Source of the DNA: Acidimicrobiia bacterium
GTDB taxonomy: Bacteria > Actinomycetota > Acidimicrobiia > Spongiisociales > UBA11373
Direction: 5' to 3'
Assembly (NCBI GenBank): GCA_040878325.1
Contig: JBBDMM010000011.1
Span: forward strand, 19,305 to 68,594
Length of the DNA stretch: 49,290 nucleotides
Numbering within the stretch: the stretch's first letter is position 1; each line of letters opens with the position of its first letter. The notes below the pieces were generated by a model, which had not been told where the DNA came from, did not search any database, and saw only the letters and a program-made list of their open reading frames with translations. Made by a program: the position numbers and the translations under genes. This document shows, piece after piece, positions 42,173-48,957 of this stretch.

Positions 42173-42236
42173 CAGATGCCTCCTTGGGCGGTCATGGGGC
42201 CAAACTCCGCTCCCGAGCCGGAGTGGTCAGCGCGCC

Positions 42237-42245
42237 ACGCTGAGT
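42237..42245. promoter_or_regulatory. BldD-like box, start-site copy
   Basis: On the minus strand this reads ACTCAGCGT, matching the palindromic core ACNCWGNGT of the Streptomyces BldD box. It lies 3 bp below the -10 element, over the predicted start of EPS transcription. The flanking bases outside the core fit less well. Confidence 0.5.
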
Positions 42246-42248
42246 AGC

Positions 42249-42277
42249 AACATACGCCTTTTGGGCTCCGAAATCAA
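42249..42277 (-). promoter_or_regulatory. Sigma70-like promoter of EPS operon
   Basis: On the minus strand TTGATT (-35, 42272-42277) and TATGTT (-10, 42249-42254) are separated by exactly 17 bp. Transcription would begin near 42242 and the leader to the TTG start would be about 70 nt. Confidence 0.65.
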
Positions 42278-42278
42278 T

Positions 42279-42287
42279 ACTCTGAGT
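42279..42287. promoter_or_regulatory. BldD-like box, upstream copy
   Basis: On the minus strand this reads ACTCAGAGT, a perfect match to the core ACNCWGNGT. It lies just above the -35 element. Its centre is 42 bp, about four helical turns, from the other copy, so both would sit on the same DNA face. The shared stretch extends to CTGAGTAG..AC on the plus strand. Confidence 0.55.
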
Positions 42288-42405
42288 AGTTACGGCCCCA
42301 CCTCTTGTCGAATGACGATTTCGGCCGGTTGTGGCAGGGGCTTGATGAAATTGGCGATACGCAATCCGACAAAAGGGGACCAGCCTCTGACGCGTTCGTT
42401 CTCGT

Positions 42406-42448
42406 ATCGCGGATTTTCGAATCGCGTATCGCGAATTGCGTATCGCGC
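42406..42448. repeat. Heptamer array, ATCGCGN family
   Basis: Units ATCGCGG, ATTTTCG, then after one extra base ATCGCGT, ATCGCGA, ATTGCGT and ATCGCGC. This lies in the 344-bp intergenic region between the EPS promoter and the zinc-ribbon gene. It is the third heptamer array of the window and differs in sequence from the other two. The rest of this region (42290-42405, 42449-42516) shows nothing I can name. Confidence 0.75.
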
Positions 42449-42516
42449 TTGTTGCCCAGCAAGGCTCGCCCCAGCCCCCCACTACCCTCTCCCCACCCCA
42501 CTACTCGGCAGGCAAC

Positions 42517-43230
42517 ATGGAGGACATTCGCAGCCTCGAGGATCTCCTCGATCTTCAGGCGGTCGACTCTGAGATCGACCGCCTGCTCGAACAGCGGGGG
42601 AGTCTCCCCCTCCTCGACGAGTACCGGGCCGCCAACACGCTTTCGAAGCGCCTCGCTGCCGACATCGCCGGGCGGTCCTCCCACTTGCGCGAGGTCGACC
42701 TCGCCGAGGACAAGATCGAAGGGGAGATGCGGATCGACGAGGTGAAGCTCGAGCGGGAGGAGCGGCGGCTCTACGCCGGAGGGCTGAGCGCTCGGGACGC
42801 CGGCCACCTGCGAGACGAAGTCGCCATGCTGCGCACCCGGATTTCGACGCGGGAAGATGAGGCTCTCGCCCTGATCGATCAGCGGGAGGGGCTGCAGGCC
42901 GAAATCGACGCGCTCGAGGAGCGCCGCCGTGGTGTCGTGGAGACCGAGAACCGGCTCGAGGGAGAGATCCAGCGGGAATGGGCCCGGATCGACGAGAACG
43001 TGATCCGCCTTCGTGAGAAGCGGAGCGGAATCGTTCCGATGATCGACCCCGAGCTGGTCGAGCTATACGAGGAGATCCGGCCCTCCAAAGAGGGGGTGGC
43101 GGCGGCTGCCCTGGTCGATGGAGTGTGCGGTGCTTGCCACCTGCGCTTGTCGGCCGCCGAACGATCCCAGGCGCTCAAGGGCCACCCGCCGCGCTGTGTC
43201 CATTGCCGCCGGATACTGTCGCCACGGTGA
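42517..43230 (+). CDS. Coiled-coil zinc-ribbon protein (DUF164-type)
   Basis: This 237-aa protein has a long coiled coil (about 1-180) and a C-terminal C4 zinc ribbon (CGACHLRLS ... CVHCRRILSPR). It belongs to the widespread zinc-ribbon family found next to RNase H and Nif3-type genes in actinobacteria. Function is unproven, possibly nucleic-acid related. ATG 42517 was chosen because family members begin just before the first heptads (DLLDLQAVDSEIDRL). Its stop overlaps the RNase H GTG. Confidence 0.88.
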   Translation: MEDIRSLEDLLDLQAVDSEIDRLLEQRGSLPLLDEYRAANTLSKRLAADIAGRSSHLREVDLAEDKIEGEMRIDEVKLEREERRLYAGGLSARDAGHLRDEVAMLRTRISTREDEALALIDQREGLQAEIDALEERRRGVVETENRLEGEIQREWARIDENVIRLREKRSGIVPMIDPELVELYEEIRPSKEGVAAAALVDGVCGACHLRLSAAERSQALKGHPPRCVHCRRILSPR

Positions 43231-43628
43231 GCCATGTCCTCTACTGCGATGGCGCATCGCGCGGCAATCCCGGTCCTGCCGCGATCGGCTTCGTCCTCCT
43301 CGACCCCACCGGCGGCACGGTGATCGAGATGGGGTCGATGATCGGCATCGCCACCAACAATGTGGCGGAGTACCAGGCGTTGATCACCGGCCTAGAGGCG
43401 GCCCGCACCAAGGGCGTGGACGACCTCGCGGTACGACTGGACAGTCTGCTGCTCGTGCGCCAGGTGAACGGCGAGTTTCGTGTCAAGGCCGAGAATCTCA
43501 AGCCGCTCCACCGTCGGGCGGTGGGCCTGCTGCGAGAGTTCGCCCGGGTCGAGGTGGCTCATGTCCGCCGGCACTTGAACAGCCGGGCCGATGCGCTGGC
43601 GAACGCCGCCTACGACGAGGGAGGCTGA
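43227..43628 (+). CDS. RNase H-type ribonuclease
   Basis: This 133-aa protein is a single RNase HI-like domain. Active-site residues appear as Asp in YCDGASRGNPG, Glu in NNVAEYQAL, Asp in VRLDSLLLVRQV and Asp in NSRADALANAA. It should cut RNA in RNA-DNA hybrids. Many actinobacterial homologues carry a C-terminal acid-phosphatase domain; it is absent here. GTG 43227 overlaps the zinc-ribbon stop (GTGA), so the two are coupled. Confidence 0.9.
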   Translation: MSHVLYCDGASRGNPGPAAIGFVLLDPTGGTVIEMGSMIGIATNNVAEYQALITGLEAARTKGVDDLAVRLDSLLLVRQVNGEFRVKAENLKPLHRRAVGLLREFARVEVAHVRRHLNSRADALANAAYDEGG

Positions 43629-43630
43629 CG

Positions 43631-44167
43631 GTGCTGCTGTGGCATCTCGGCATGACGACACTCGCTGCGCGCTATGTGTTTCGAGATCCCAACATGGACC
43701 TGAGGTGGTTGGCGCTCGGGGCGCTCCTCCCGGACATCGTCGACAAGCCGATCGGCGCGATCTTCTGGAACGACGTGTTCCACAACCACCGGGTGTATGC
43801 CCACTCCTTGTTGCTTCCGGTGCTCGCCCTGGCGGGGGCCATGATCTTCACCCGACGGCGGTCGGTTTCCCGCAAGGCGGCGATCGTGGTGGTGCTGGGG
43901 TGGTTCCTTCACCTGATCCTCGATGGGGTCTGGGCGAGCCCCGGGGCTTTCCTGTGGCCGCTGTTCGGCTTCGACTTCCCGCGAGTCGCCGGCTCCGATT
44001 TCGGCACGCTCGTGGGCAACATGATCAGCAATCCCCTGGTCTGGCTCGGGGAGGTGGCTGGTGCGGCCTACTTGATCTACCTGTGGCGCAGTCACCTCGG
44101 TGAGCCAGGGGCGGTGGCCCGGTTCCTGCGCGACGGGAAGGTCACTCACTCCCTCAGGGTTCGGTGA
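43631..44167 (+). CDS. YdjM-like membrane hydrolase
   Basis: This 178-aa protein has four or five membrane helices and the conserved His/Asp pattern of the YdjM/LexA-binding inner-membrane family: WHLGMTTLAARY, LGALLPDIVDKP, HRVYAHSLLLPVL and LGWFLHLILDGVW. It is classed as a putative metal-dependent hydrolase; substrate unknown. It starts at GTG 43631, 2 nt after the RNase H stop, and overlaps the convergent TauE-like gene by 14 bp. Confidence 0.78.
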   Translation: MLLWHLGMTTLAARYVFRDPNMDLRWLALGALLPDIVDKPIGAIFWNDVFHNHRVYAHSLLLPVLALAGAMIFTRRRSVSRKAAIVVVLGWFLHLILDGVWASPGAFLWPLFGFDFPRVAGSDFGTLVGNMISNPLVWLGEVAGAAYLIYLWRSHLGEPGAVARFLRDGKVTHSLRVR

Positions 44168-44555
44168 CCGGAGCCGCCGGCTCGTAGCCGGCCCGCCGGG
44201 TCTTCGCCAACATTCGGAGCGAGGCCAGGATCAGCAACACGGCGAACATCCTGCGCAGCAGCACGGCGTCGAGGGCGAGGGCGGTTCGCGCCCCGAAAAA
44301 GCCTCCGACCAGTGAGGCGAGGGCGAGCGGCACTACGAGATTCCAATCCACTCGCTTTGCCCGCCCGTGAACGAATCCCGCCACGATCATCGTCGGCACG
44401 ATCACCGCGAGCGAAGTCCCCTGCGCCTCGTGCTGGGCGAACCCGAAAAGGGCAACCAGGGCGGGAACGTAGACGATTCCACCGCCGACGCCGAGGGCTG
44501 CCGACATCACTCCGGCGAGGAGCCCCACCACGATGAGAGCGATGATCGTGATCAT
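44154..44555 (-). CDS. TauE/SafE transporter, C-terminal half
   Basis: This 133-aa protein is one repeat of the TauE/SafE (COG0730) anion exporter fold: GLLAGVMSAALGVGGGIVYVPALVALFGFAQHEAQGTS, cut in the text below twenty, then four helices. Key residues are the GVGGG and QHEAQGTS motifs. Typical full-length members have two such repeats in about 250 residues; this gene carries the second. Its ATG overlaps the stop of the first-half gene by 4 bp, so both are made together and likely pair. Confidence 0.82.
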   Translation of the reverse strand: MITIIALIVVGLLAGVMSAALGVGGGIVYVPALVALFGFAQHEAQGTSLAVIVPTMIVAGFVHGRAKRVDWNLVVPLALASLVGGFFGARTALALDAVLLRRMFAVLLILASLRMLAKTRRAGYEPAAPVTEP

Positions 44556-44905
44556 ATGGCCATCCTGATGGCGGCGACGACCGTGAGGCTGAAGAAGGCC
44601 CGGGCCAGCCAGACGGGGCTCACCCGTGACACCAGAGTCGCCCCGGCAAACGCGCCGATCAGCGAACCGCACAAGATCCATCCGGCGGTGGTCCAGTCGA
44701 CCTCGCCGTCCATGGCAAAGGGAATCAACCCTGCGCTTGCCGCTGCCACGATCACCGCAGCCGAGGTTCCGTGAGCCCGGTGTTGACCCATGGCGAACCA
44801 CAGGACGAGCACCGGGACCATTACCAGGCCGCCTCCAATCCCGAACAGCCCACCGGCAAACCCGGCGGCAAGGCCGAGGGCGGTCGCTTCGAGGGTCCGG
44901 CGCAT
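44552..44905 (-). CDS. TauE/SafE transporter, N-terminal half
   Basis: This 117-aa protein is the first repeat of a TauE/SafE exporter, with GFAGGLFGIGGGLVMVP and QHRAHGTSAAV and four helices. It is translated before, and coupled to, the second-half gene. The break falls exactly between the two repeats of the family. An exporter for sulfite, sulfoacetate or another organic anion is possible; substrate cannot be told. A frameshift in a once single gene is the alternative reading. Confidence 0.82.
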   Translation of the reverse strand: MRRTLEATALGLAAGFAGGLFGIGGGLVMVPVLVLWFAMGQHRAHGTSAAVIVAAASAGLIPFAMDGEVDWTTAGWILCGSLIGAFAGATLVSRVSPVWLARAFFSLTVVAAIRMAI

Positions 44906-44975
44906 TTCGGCGATGGTAGGCCGCAGCAGGTCGCCCCTCTTTGCGTCTCCGGCCGCGATGCCATACCTTCCTCCG

Positions 44976-45971
44976 ATGCGCCTCGGTCTGAGCCCCTCCA
45001 CGCCCGGATTCACCGCCCCCGATCTCGTCGACCTGGCAGTCGAGGCGGAACGGCTCGGGTACGAGGAGGCGTGGGTGGCCGAGGTGGCGGGGCCGGAAGC
45101 GTTCACCCTGCTGGGGGCGTTGGCCAGTCGAACCGAGCGCATGCACCTGGGGGTGGCAGTGGTGCCGGCGATGACGAGGTCGCCGGCGCTGCTGGCGATG
45201 GGGGCGACGACCGTGAGCCAGTTGCTCGGCGGGCGCGAGTTCTCACTCGGCATCGGCTCCTCGTCGAACGTGATCGTGGAGCAGTGGCACGGAGCCGAGT
45301 TCGTCCCTCCGTTGGGTCGGGTGCGCGAGTCGGTCGAGGCCACTCGGGCGCTGCTCGATGGTGAGCGGGAGTACCTCGGCGAGCACCTGACCACCCGGCG
45401 GTTCCGCCTCGATGTTCCTCCAGCGGGGCCGGTGCGGCTGTTCGTCGGCGCCCTCGGCCCGCGGATGTTGCGGCTCGCCGGTGCGGTGGGCGACGGGGTA
45501 TGTCTCAACCTGATGCCGCCGGAGGCAGTGCCCCGCCAGATCGCCGAGATTCGCCGGGGTGCCGACGAGGCCGGCCGCGACCTGCCCGACCACTTCAGGG
45601 TGATGGCCCGGTTCCATGTGGTGATTACCGATGACGTCGACGCGGGGCGAGGGATGATTCGAGCCGGGTTCGGGCCCTACTTCGCCCAGCCGGTCTACAA
45701 CCGGTTCCTCGCCTGGCTGGGCCACGACGACGCCGCCCGGGGGATTGCAGACGCGTTCGCCCGAGGCGACCGTGCCGGTGTGGCAGCCGCATTCTCCGAT
45801 CCGATCGTCGATGGAGTCGGGCTGGTGGGTTCGCCCGACACCATCCGACGGCGATTGGAGGAATACGCCGCGGTCGGGGTCGACGTCGGCGCGCTCAACA
45901 TCATCGGTGATGCCGCCACCGTCTACGCGGGTCTGAAGCAGCTCGCCCGGCCGGTTAGTGCTGGTTCCTGA
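44976..45971 (+). CDS. LLM-class F420-dependent oxidoreductase
   Basis: This 331-aa protein has a luciferase-like TIM barrel: MRLGLSPSTPGF, EAERLGYEEAWVAE, FSLGIGSSS, GALGPRMLRLAGAVGDG and VGSPDTIRRRLEEY. In actinobacteria such enzymes mostly use F420H2 or FMN. Substrate unknown. ATG 44976 is favoured over an upstream ATG at 44790 because the extra residues overlap the divergent transporter gene. It converges with another LLM enzyme, overlapping by 17 bp. Confidence 0.87.
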   Translation: MRLGLSPSTPGFTAPDLVDLAVEAERLGYEEAWVAEVAGPEAFTLLGALASRTERMHLGVAVVPAMTRSPALLAMGATTVSQLLGGREFSLGIGSSSNVIVEQWHGAEFVPPLGRVRESVEATRALLDGEREYLGEHLTTRRFRLDVPPAGPVRLFVGALGPRMLRLAGAVGDGVCLNLMPPEAVPRQIAEIRRGADEAGRDLPDHFRVMARFHVVITDDVDAGRGMIRAGFGPYFAQPVYNRFLAWLGHDDAARGIADAFARGDRAGVAAAFSDPIVDGVGLVGSPDTIRRRLEEYAAVGVDVGALNIIGDAATVYAGLKQLARPVSAGS

Positions 45972-46941
45972 GGCGCGGCAGCACTTCCTCGCCGAGCAGC
46001 CTGATCGTTGCCTCCTGGTCCAACGAGGCGACCTGGAAGGTGACGGCCGAGGCCCCGACGTCCTCACACAGCGGCCGATAGGTCTCGACTATCGCGTCGA
46101 CATCCGGGACGATCGCGTAACGGCCGAGGACCTCTTCACGGGGCATCTCGTCGGCTCGTTCCCGCAGGTCCTGGGGGTCGACCGCCTCGAGGCGGCCCGG
46201 AGCCCGCAGGCCACGCCATGACCGCAGCGCCTGCCATGCCTCGTCGTCGCTGGCGGCGTGGATCGACCATCGGGTGGCGAGAATCGTTGGCGGCTCTCGG
46301 CCCGCAGCGGCGGCGGCTCGGCCCGCCGGTTCGACCACCTGCTCGATGGTGTCGGCGGGGACTTTGACGCTGGTGATGATGCCGTCGGCGAGTTCTGCCG
46401 CCAGCGCCGACGACTTGGGGGCACCGGCGGCCATCCACAGCCGTACGCGCCCGATGGGGGGGCTGTACAGCCGGGCCCGGTCGGTGCGGTAGTACTCACC
46501 CTCGAAGGTGAGTTTCTCACCGTCGAGCAGCCGGCGCATGATCACGAGGGCCTCTCGCATCCGGGCGGCGCGCTCCGGGTATCCCGGGAACTCGTACCCG
46601 AGGGGACCCTCGTTGATGTTCTCGCCGGTGCCAACCCCGAGGTCGAAGCGCCCGCCGCTCAGCCGATCGAGGGTCGCCGCAGCCTGGGCAACCACTCCGG
46701 GGTGGTACCGAAACAGGGGAGTGGTGACGCCGGTGGTTATCCGTACCCGTTCGGTCGCCTGCGCCATCGCCCCGATGGTCGAGAAGGCGAAACCCGCCGC
46801 CGAGTGGTCGTCCACCCACGGATGGAAGTGCTCGGACACCATCAGGCCGTCGAAGCCCACGGACTCGGCGAGGGCGGCGTGGCGGACCAGGTCCTCGGGC
46901 TGCCACTGCTCGTGTCCGCAGAAGTAGTAGAAGTCGGTCAC
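45955..46941 (-). CDS. F420-dependent glucose-6-phosphate dehydrogenase-like enzyme
   Basis: This 328-aa LLM-class protein belongs to the branch that includes F420-dependent glucose-6-phosphate dehydrogenase (FYYFCGHEQWQPEDLVRHA, VSEHFHPW, GVTTPLFRYHPGVVAQA, GVGTGENINEGPLG). If F420-linked it would feed F420H2 to other enzymes such as the neighbouring LLM protein. Substrate remains unproven. GTG 46941 is chosen because AGAGAGG lies 5 nt ahead, over an ATG at 46974. Confidence 0.85.
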   Translation of the reverse strand: MTDFYYFCGHEQWQPEDLVRHAALAESVGFDGLMVSEHFHPWVDDHSAAGFAFSTIGAMAQATERVRITTGVTTPLFRYHPGVVAQAAATLDRLSGGRFDLGVGTGENINEGPLGYEFPGYPERAARMREALVIMRRLLDGEKLTFEGEYYRTDRARLYSPPIGRVRLWMAAGAPKSSALAAELADGIITSVKVPADTIEQVVEPAGRAAAAAGREPPTILATRWSIHAASDDEAWQALRSWRGLRAPGRLEAVDPQDLRERADEMPREEVLGRYAIVPDVDAIVETYRPLCEDVGASAVTFQVASLDQEATIRLLGEEVLPRLRNQH

Positions 46942-47039
46942 GGAACCTCTCTCGCCGAGGGGATGCCCCTCCATGTTCGCGTAGTCTCGCGCGACGCCCG
47001 CCATTGGGGGCAAGACGGAACACGGAAGGGAGTTCCTGT

Positions 47040-47711
47040 ATGAAAGATTGGCAGAAGTACGCCGCCGAGGCCTACGGGACGTTCGTGCTCGTAGGCATCG
47101 GAACCGGGGCGATCCTTGCTTCGGGCGGCGACCTGGTGGCACTCTCATTTGCGTTCGGCCTCGCACTCATTGCGGCGCTGTTCACGGTGGGACGTGTTTC
47201 CGGCGGGCATTTCAACCCTGCGGTGTCGCTCGGTATGTATCTGGACAAGCGTCTCTCGATGACCGACATGCTCTTCTACTGGGTGTCGCAGGCGGTGGGG
47301 GCCATCCTGGCGAGCATGCTGCTGGCCTTCGTGCTCAGCAAGGAGCTCGTCGCGATGACGATCACCCAGTTCACTGAACCCGTCGACGCGTTGGGGGCCT
47401 TTGTAGGGGAGACGGTCTTCACTGCCGTGTTCGTGATGGCCATCCTGGTGCTGGCGAGGAGCCGGTGGACCACGGCCTTCCTCGGAATTGGCCTCACCCT
47501 GACCGCGGTGCATCTGGCCGCCGCCCCGCTCACTGGGGCGTCCGTGAACCCCGCCCGTTCGTTCGCTCCGGCCCTGGTCGGAGGCGAGTTCGGCGACATC
47601 TGGGTGTACCTGGCGGGTCCCGCCGTCGGTGCCCTGGTCGGATGGGTGCTCTACAAGGTGATCATCACCGGGGATACCGACCTCACCGACGACATGCCCA
47701 ACATGATGTAG
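47040..47711 (+). CDS. aqpZ: Aquaporin (MIP family channel)
   Basis: This 223-aa membrane channel has six helices and both selectivity-loop motifs, SGGHFNPAVS and GASVNPARS. Length and the short loops favour a water-selective AqpZ type over a glycerol facilitator. ATG 47040 has AAGGGAG ahead. It is a single-gene unit closed by a strong terminator and divergent from the LLM gene. Confidence 0.92.
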   Translation: MKDWQKYAAEAYGTFVLVGIGTGAILASGGDLVALSFAFGLALIAALFTVGRVSGGHFNPAVSLGMYLDKRLSMTDMLFYWVSQAVGAILASMLLAFVLSKELVAMTITQFTEPVDALGAFVGETVFTAVFVMAILVLARSRWTTAFLGIGLTLTAVHLAAAPLTGASVNPARSFAPALVGGEFGDIWVYLAGPAVGALVGWVLYKVIITGDTDLTDDMPNMM

Positions 47712-47734
47712 CGGGGCTTGGTTGGTCAAATGAG

Positions 47735-47762
47735 GTGAGGGCGCCCTCGCGGGCGCCCTCAC
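47735..47762 (+). terminator. Terminator after aquaporin
   Basis: A perfect 12-bp stem (47735-47746 with 47751-47762) closes on a TCGC loop, 23 bp after the stop codon. Its sequence GTGAGGGCGCCC is related to the stem of the RNase P terminator at 48927. Confidence 0.8.
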
Positions 47763-47786
47763 TGCGTTTCAAGCGCGAGGCGAGTT

Positions 47787-48089
47787 CTACGAACCCCAGG
47801 CCCGCAGCGCCATGATGATCGCTCCCAGCAGAACGACAAACAGCAGGACCGGGATCCACAGCAAGTGGACCCACCCGCGGCCAGTTCGACGCGTCGAGAT
47901 GAAGCGCACGATGGTGACCCCGAAGATGATGCCGCCGATGGCGAAGGGCCAGAACGGAGGGGTGGCGTCGGCGAGCCGGTCGCCGATCAGCCAGGCGAAC
48001 CAACCAAGTGAAAATCCGGCGGCAAGTCCGAGCACCGTCTCATAGAGCAAACGGCCGAGTCCGGGGCGTTGTGTGGTTCTGTCGTCCAT
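47787..48089 (-). CDS. Three-helix membrane protein, unknown
   Basis: This 100-aa protein has three likely membrane helices (about 14-35, 44-62, 74-95) and a basic RRTGRGW loop. No family recognised. Its ATG at 48089 overlaps the lipoprotein stop by one base (TGATG), so it is coupled to that gene and may work with it. The longer frame to 48146 overlaps the lipoprotein and is not supported. Confidence 0.65.
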   Translation of the reverse strand: MDDRTTQRPGLGRLLYETVLGLAAGFSLGWFAWLIGDRLADATPPFWPFAIGGIIFGVTIVRFISTRRTGRGWVHLLWIPVLLFVVLLGAIIMALRAWGS

Positions 48090-48589
48090 CAGTTGTTTCC
48101 CTCGATCAGGTCGGCGGCCATGTCGTAGACCACTCCCGCTCGGCACGCTTGGTCAGCGCCGAGATCGACTTCGACGGTTGTGTCTGGCGCAGGGAATCCG
48201 TAGACCAATCCTCCCACACACGCCCCCGAGGTGTCGGCGACCGTAAACGCCACCACCCACGGGTTGTCAGAGCTCGCGACGTCCTTGGAGTCGACCGAGT
48301 TGATCGCGATCGAGATGCCGTCCGGGTCGGCTGCGACGGCGGAACCCCGCACTGAGATCGGATAGACCGAAATGATTCTCTCGGCCAGGGCCTCTGGGTC
48401 TAGAGCCGCCTCACCCCACAGGGTCACGGTATCGAACAGGAACTGCCGTACAACGGTCGCTTCGGCCACCTGGCCGGCGGCGTCCAGTCCGGCGGTGGGA
48501 CTCTCCGTCGATGTCGAACTGACTCCATCGTCGTCACCGCAGGCGCCGGCGAGCACGAGCAGAACCATCAGGGTCACGCATGATTTCAT
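48089..48589 (-). CDS. Small secreted lipoprotein, unknown
   Basis: This 166-aa protein has a lipoprotein signal (MKSCVTLMVLLVLAGACGDDD, lipidation Cys near residue 17) and a globular domain with two Cys (GACVGG, DQACRAG) that could pair. No family recognised. ATG 48589 has GGAG about seven nt ahead and replaces the longer frame from 48607. Two tandem palindromes lie just upstream. Confidence 0.65.
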   Translation of the reverse strand: MKSCVTLMVLLVLAGACGDDDGVSSTSTESPTAGLDAAGQVAEATVVRQFLFDTVTLWGEAALDPEALAERIISVYPISVRGSAVAADPDGISIAINSVDSKDVASSDNPWVVAFTVADTSGACVGGLVYGFPAPDTTVEVDLGADQACRAGVVYDMAADLIEGNN

Positions 48590-48605
48590 CGAGAACTCCG
48601 CTTCC

Positions 48606-48646
48606 ATTCGGCCGAGTATTCGGCCGAGGGGAGAGTAGGCGTACTC
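48606..48646. promoter_or_regulatory. Tandem palindromes before lipoprotein
   Basis: Two adjoining 12-mers ATTCGGCCGAGT and ATTCGGCCGAGG (48606-48629), each containing the palindrome CGGCCG, are followed by the dyad GAGTA-GGCG-TACTC (48633-48646). They stand 17 bp and more upstream of the lipoprotein ATG and may be operators. Confidence 0.4.
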
Positions 48647-48682
48647 GGTGTTCTCGCGGCCACCCCTGGATCCCAGTGGCTG

Positions 48683-48853
48683 TCAGCGAAAGGCGGTGGC
48701 GATAAACAGGCCAACGGCGAGCGAGACCACCGTGATCACCGGGTGTGAGGCGACACTCCGACCGGGGCCTGGTTGTGCTCCATCGGCGAGAGCCGTCATG
48801 CTGAGCAAGAAGGCCCGGCGGGCCTCTGAGTCGGACAAGATTCTGTGCGCCAT
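48683..48853 (-). CDS. 56-aa single-helix membrane protein
   Basis: This small protein has a polar N-terminal part (MAHRILSDSEARRAFLLSM) and one C-terminal membrane helix (about 35-54, PVITVVSLAVGLFIATAF). It is tail-anchored in layout. No family recognised. ATG 48853 has a strong AGGAGGG six nt ahead; a longer frame to 49012 runs into the RNase P RNA and is rejected. Confidence 0.65.
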   Translation of the reverse strand: MAHRILSDSEARRAFLLSMTALADGAQPGPGRSVASHPVITVVSLAVGLFIATAFR

Positions 48854-48926
48854 TTCATCCCTCCTCGCGAGGGGATACCCCGCATTCTCGGGCGGCAAAC
48901 CGGAATCGAGTCGCGCGGCAGACGCG

Positions 48927-48952
48927 GTGAGGGCCCCCGAAGGGGCCCTCAC
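48927..48952 (-). terminator. Terminator of RNase P RNA
   Basis: A perfect 11-bp stem (48927-48937 with 48942-48952) with a CGAA loop lies just beyond the 3' end of RNase P RNA. It has no T-run. Confidence 0.75.
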
Positions 48953-48957
48953 GATCG

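Noticed and set aside
42290-42405. Riboswitch in the EPS/zinc-ribbon intergenic region
   Set aside because: No motif of the c-di-GMP, cobalamin or other common riboswitch classes could be seen on either strand.
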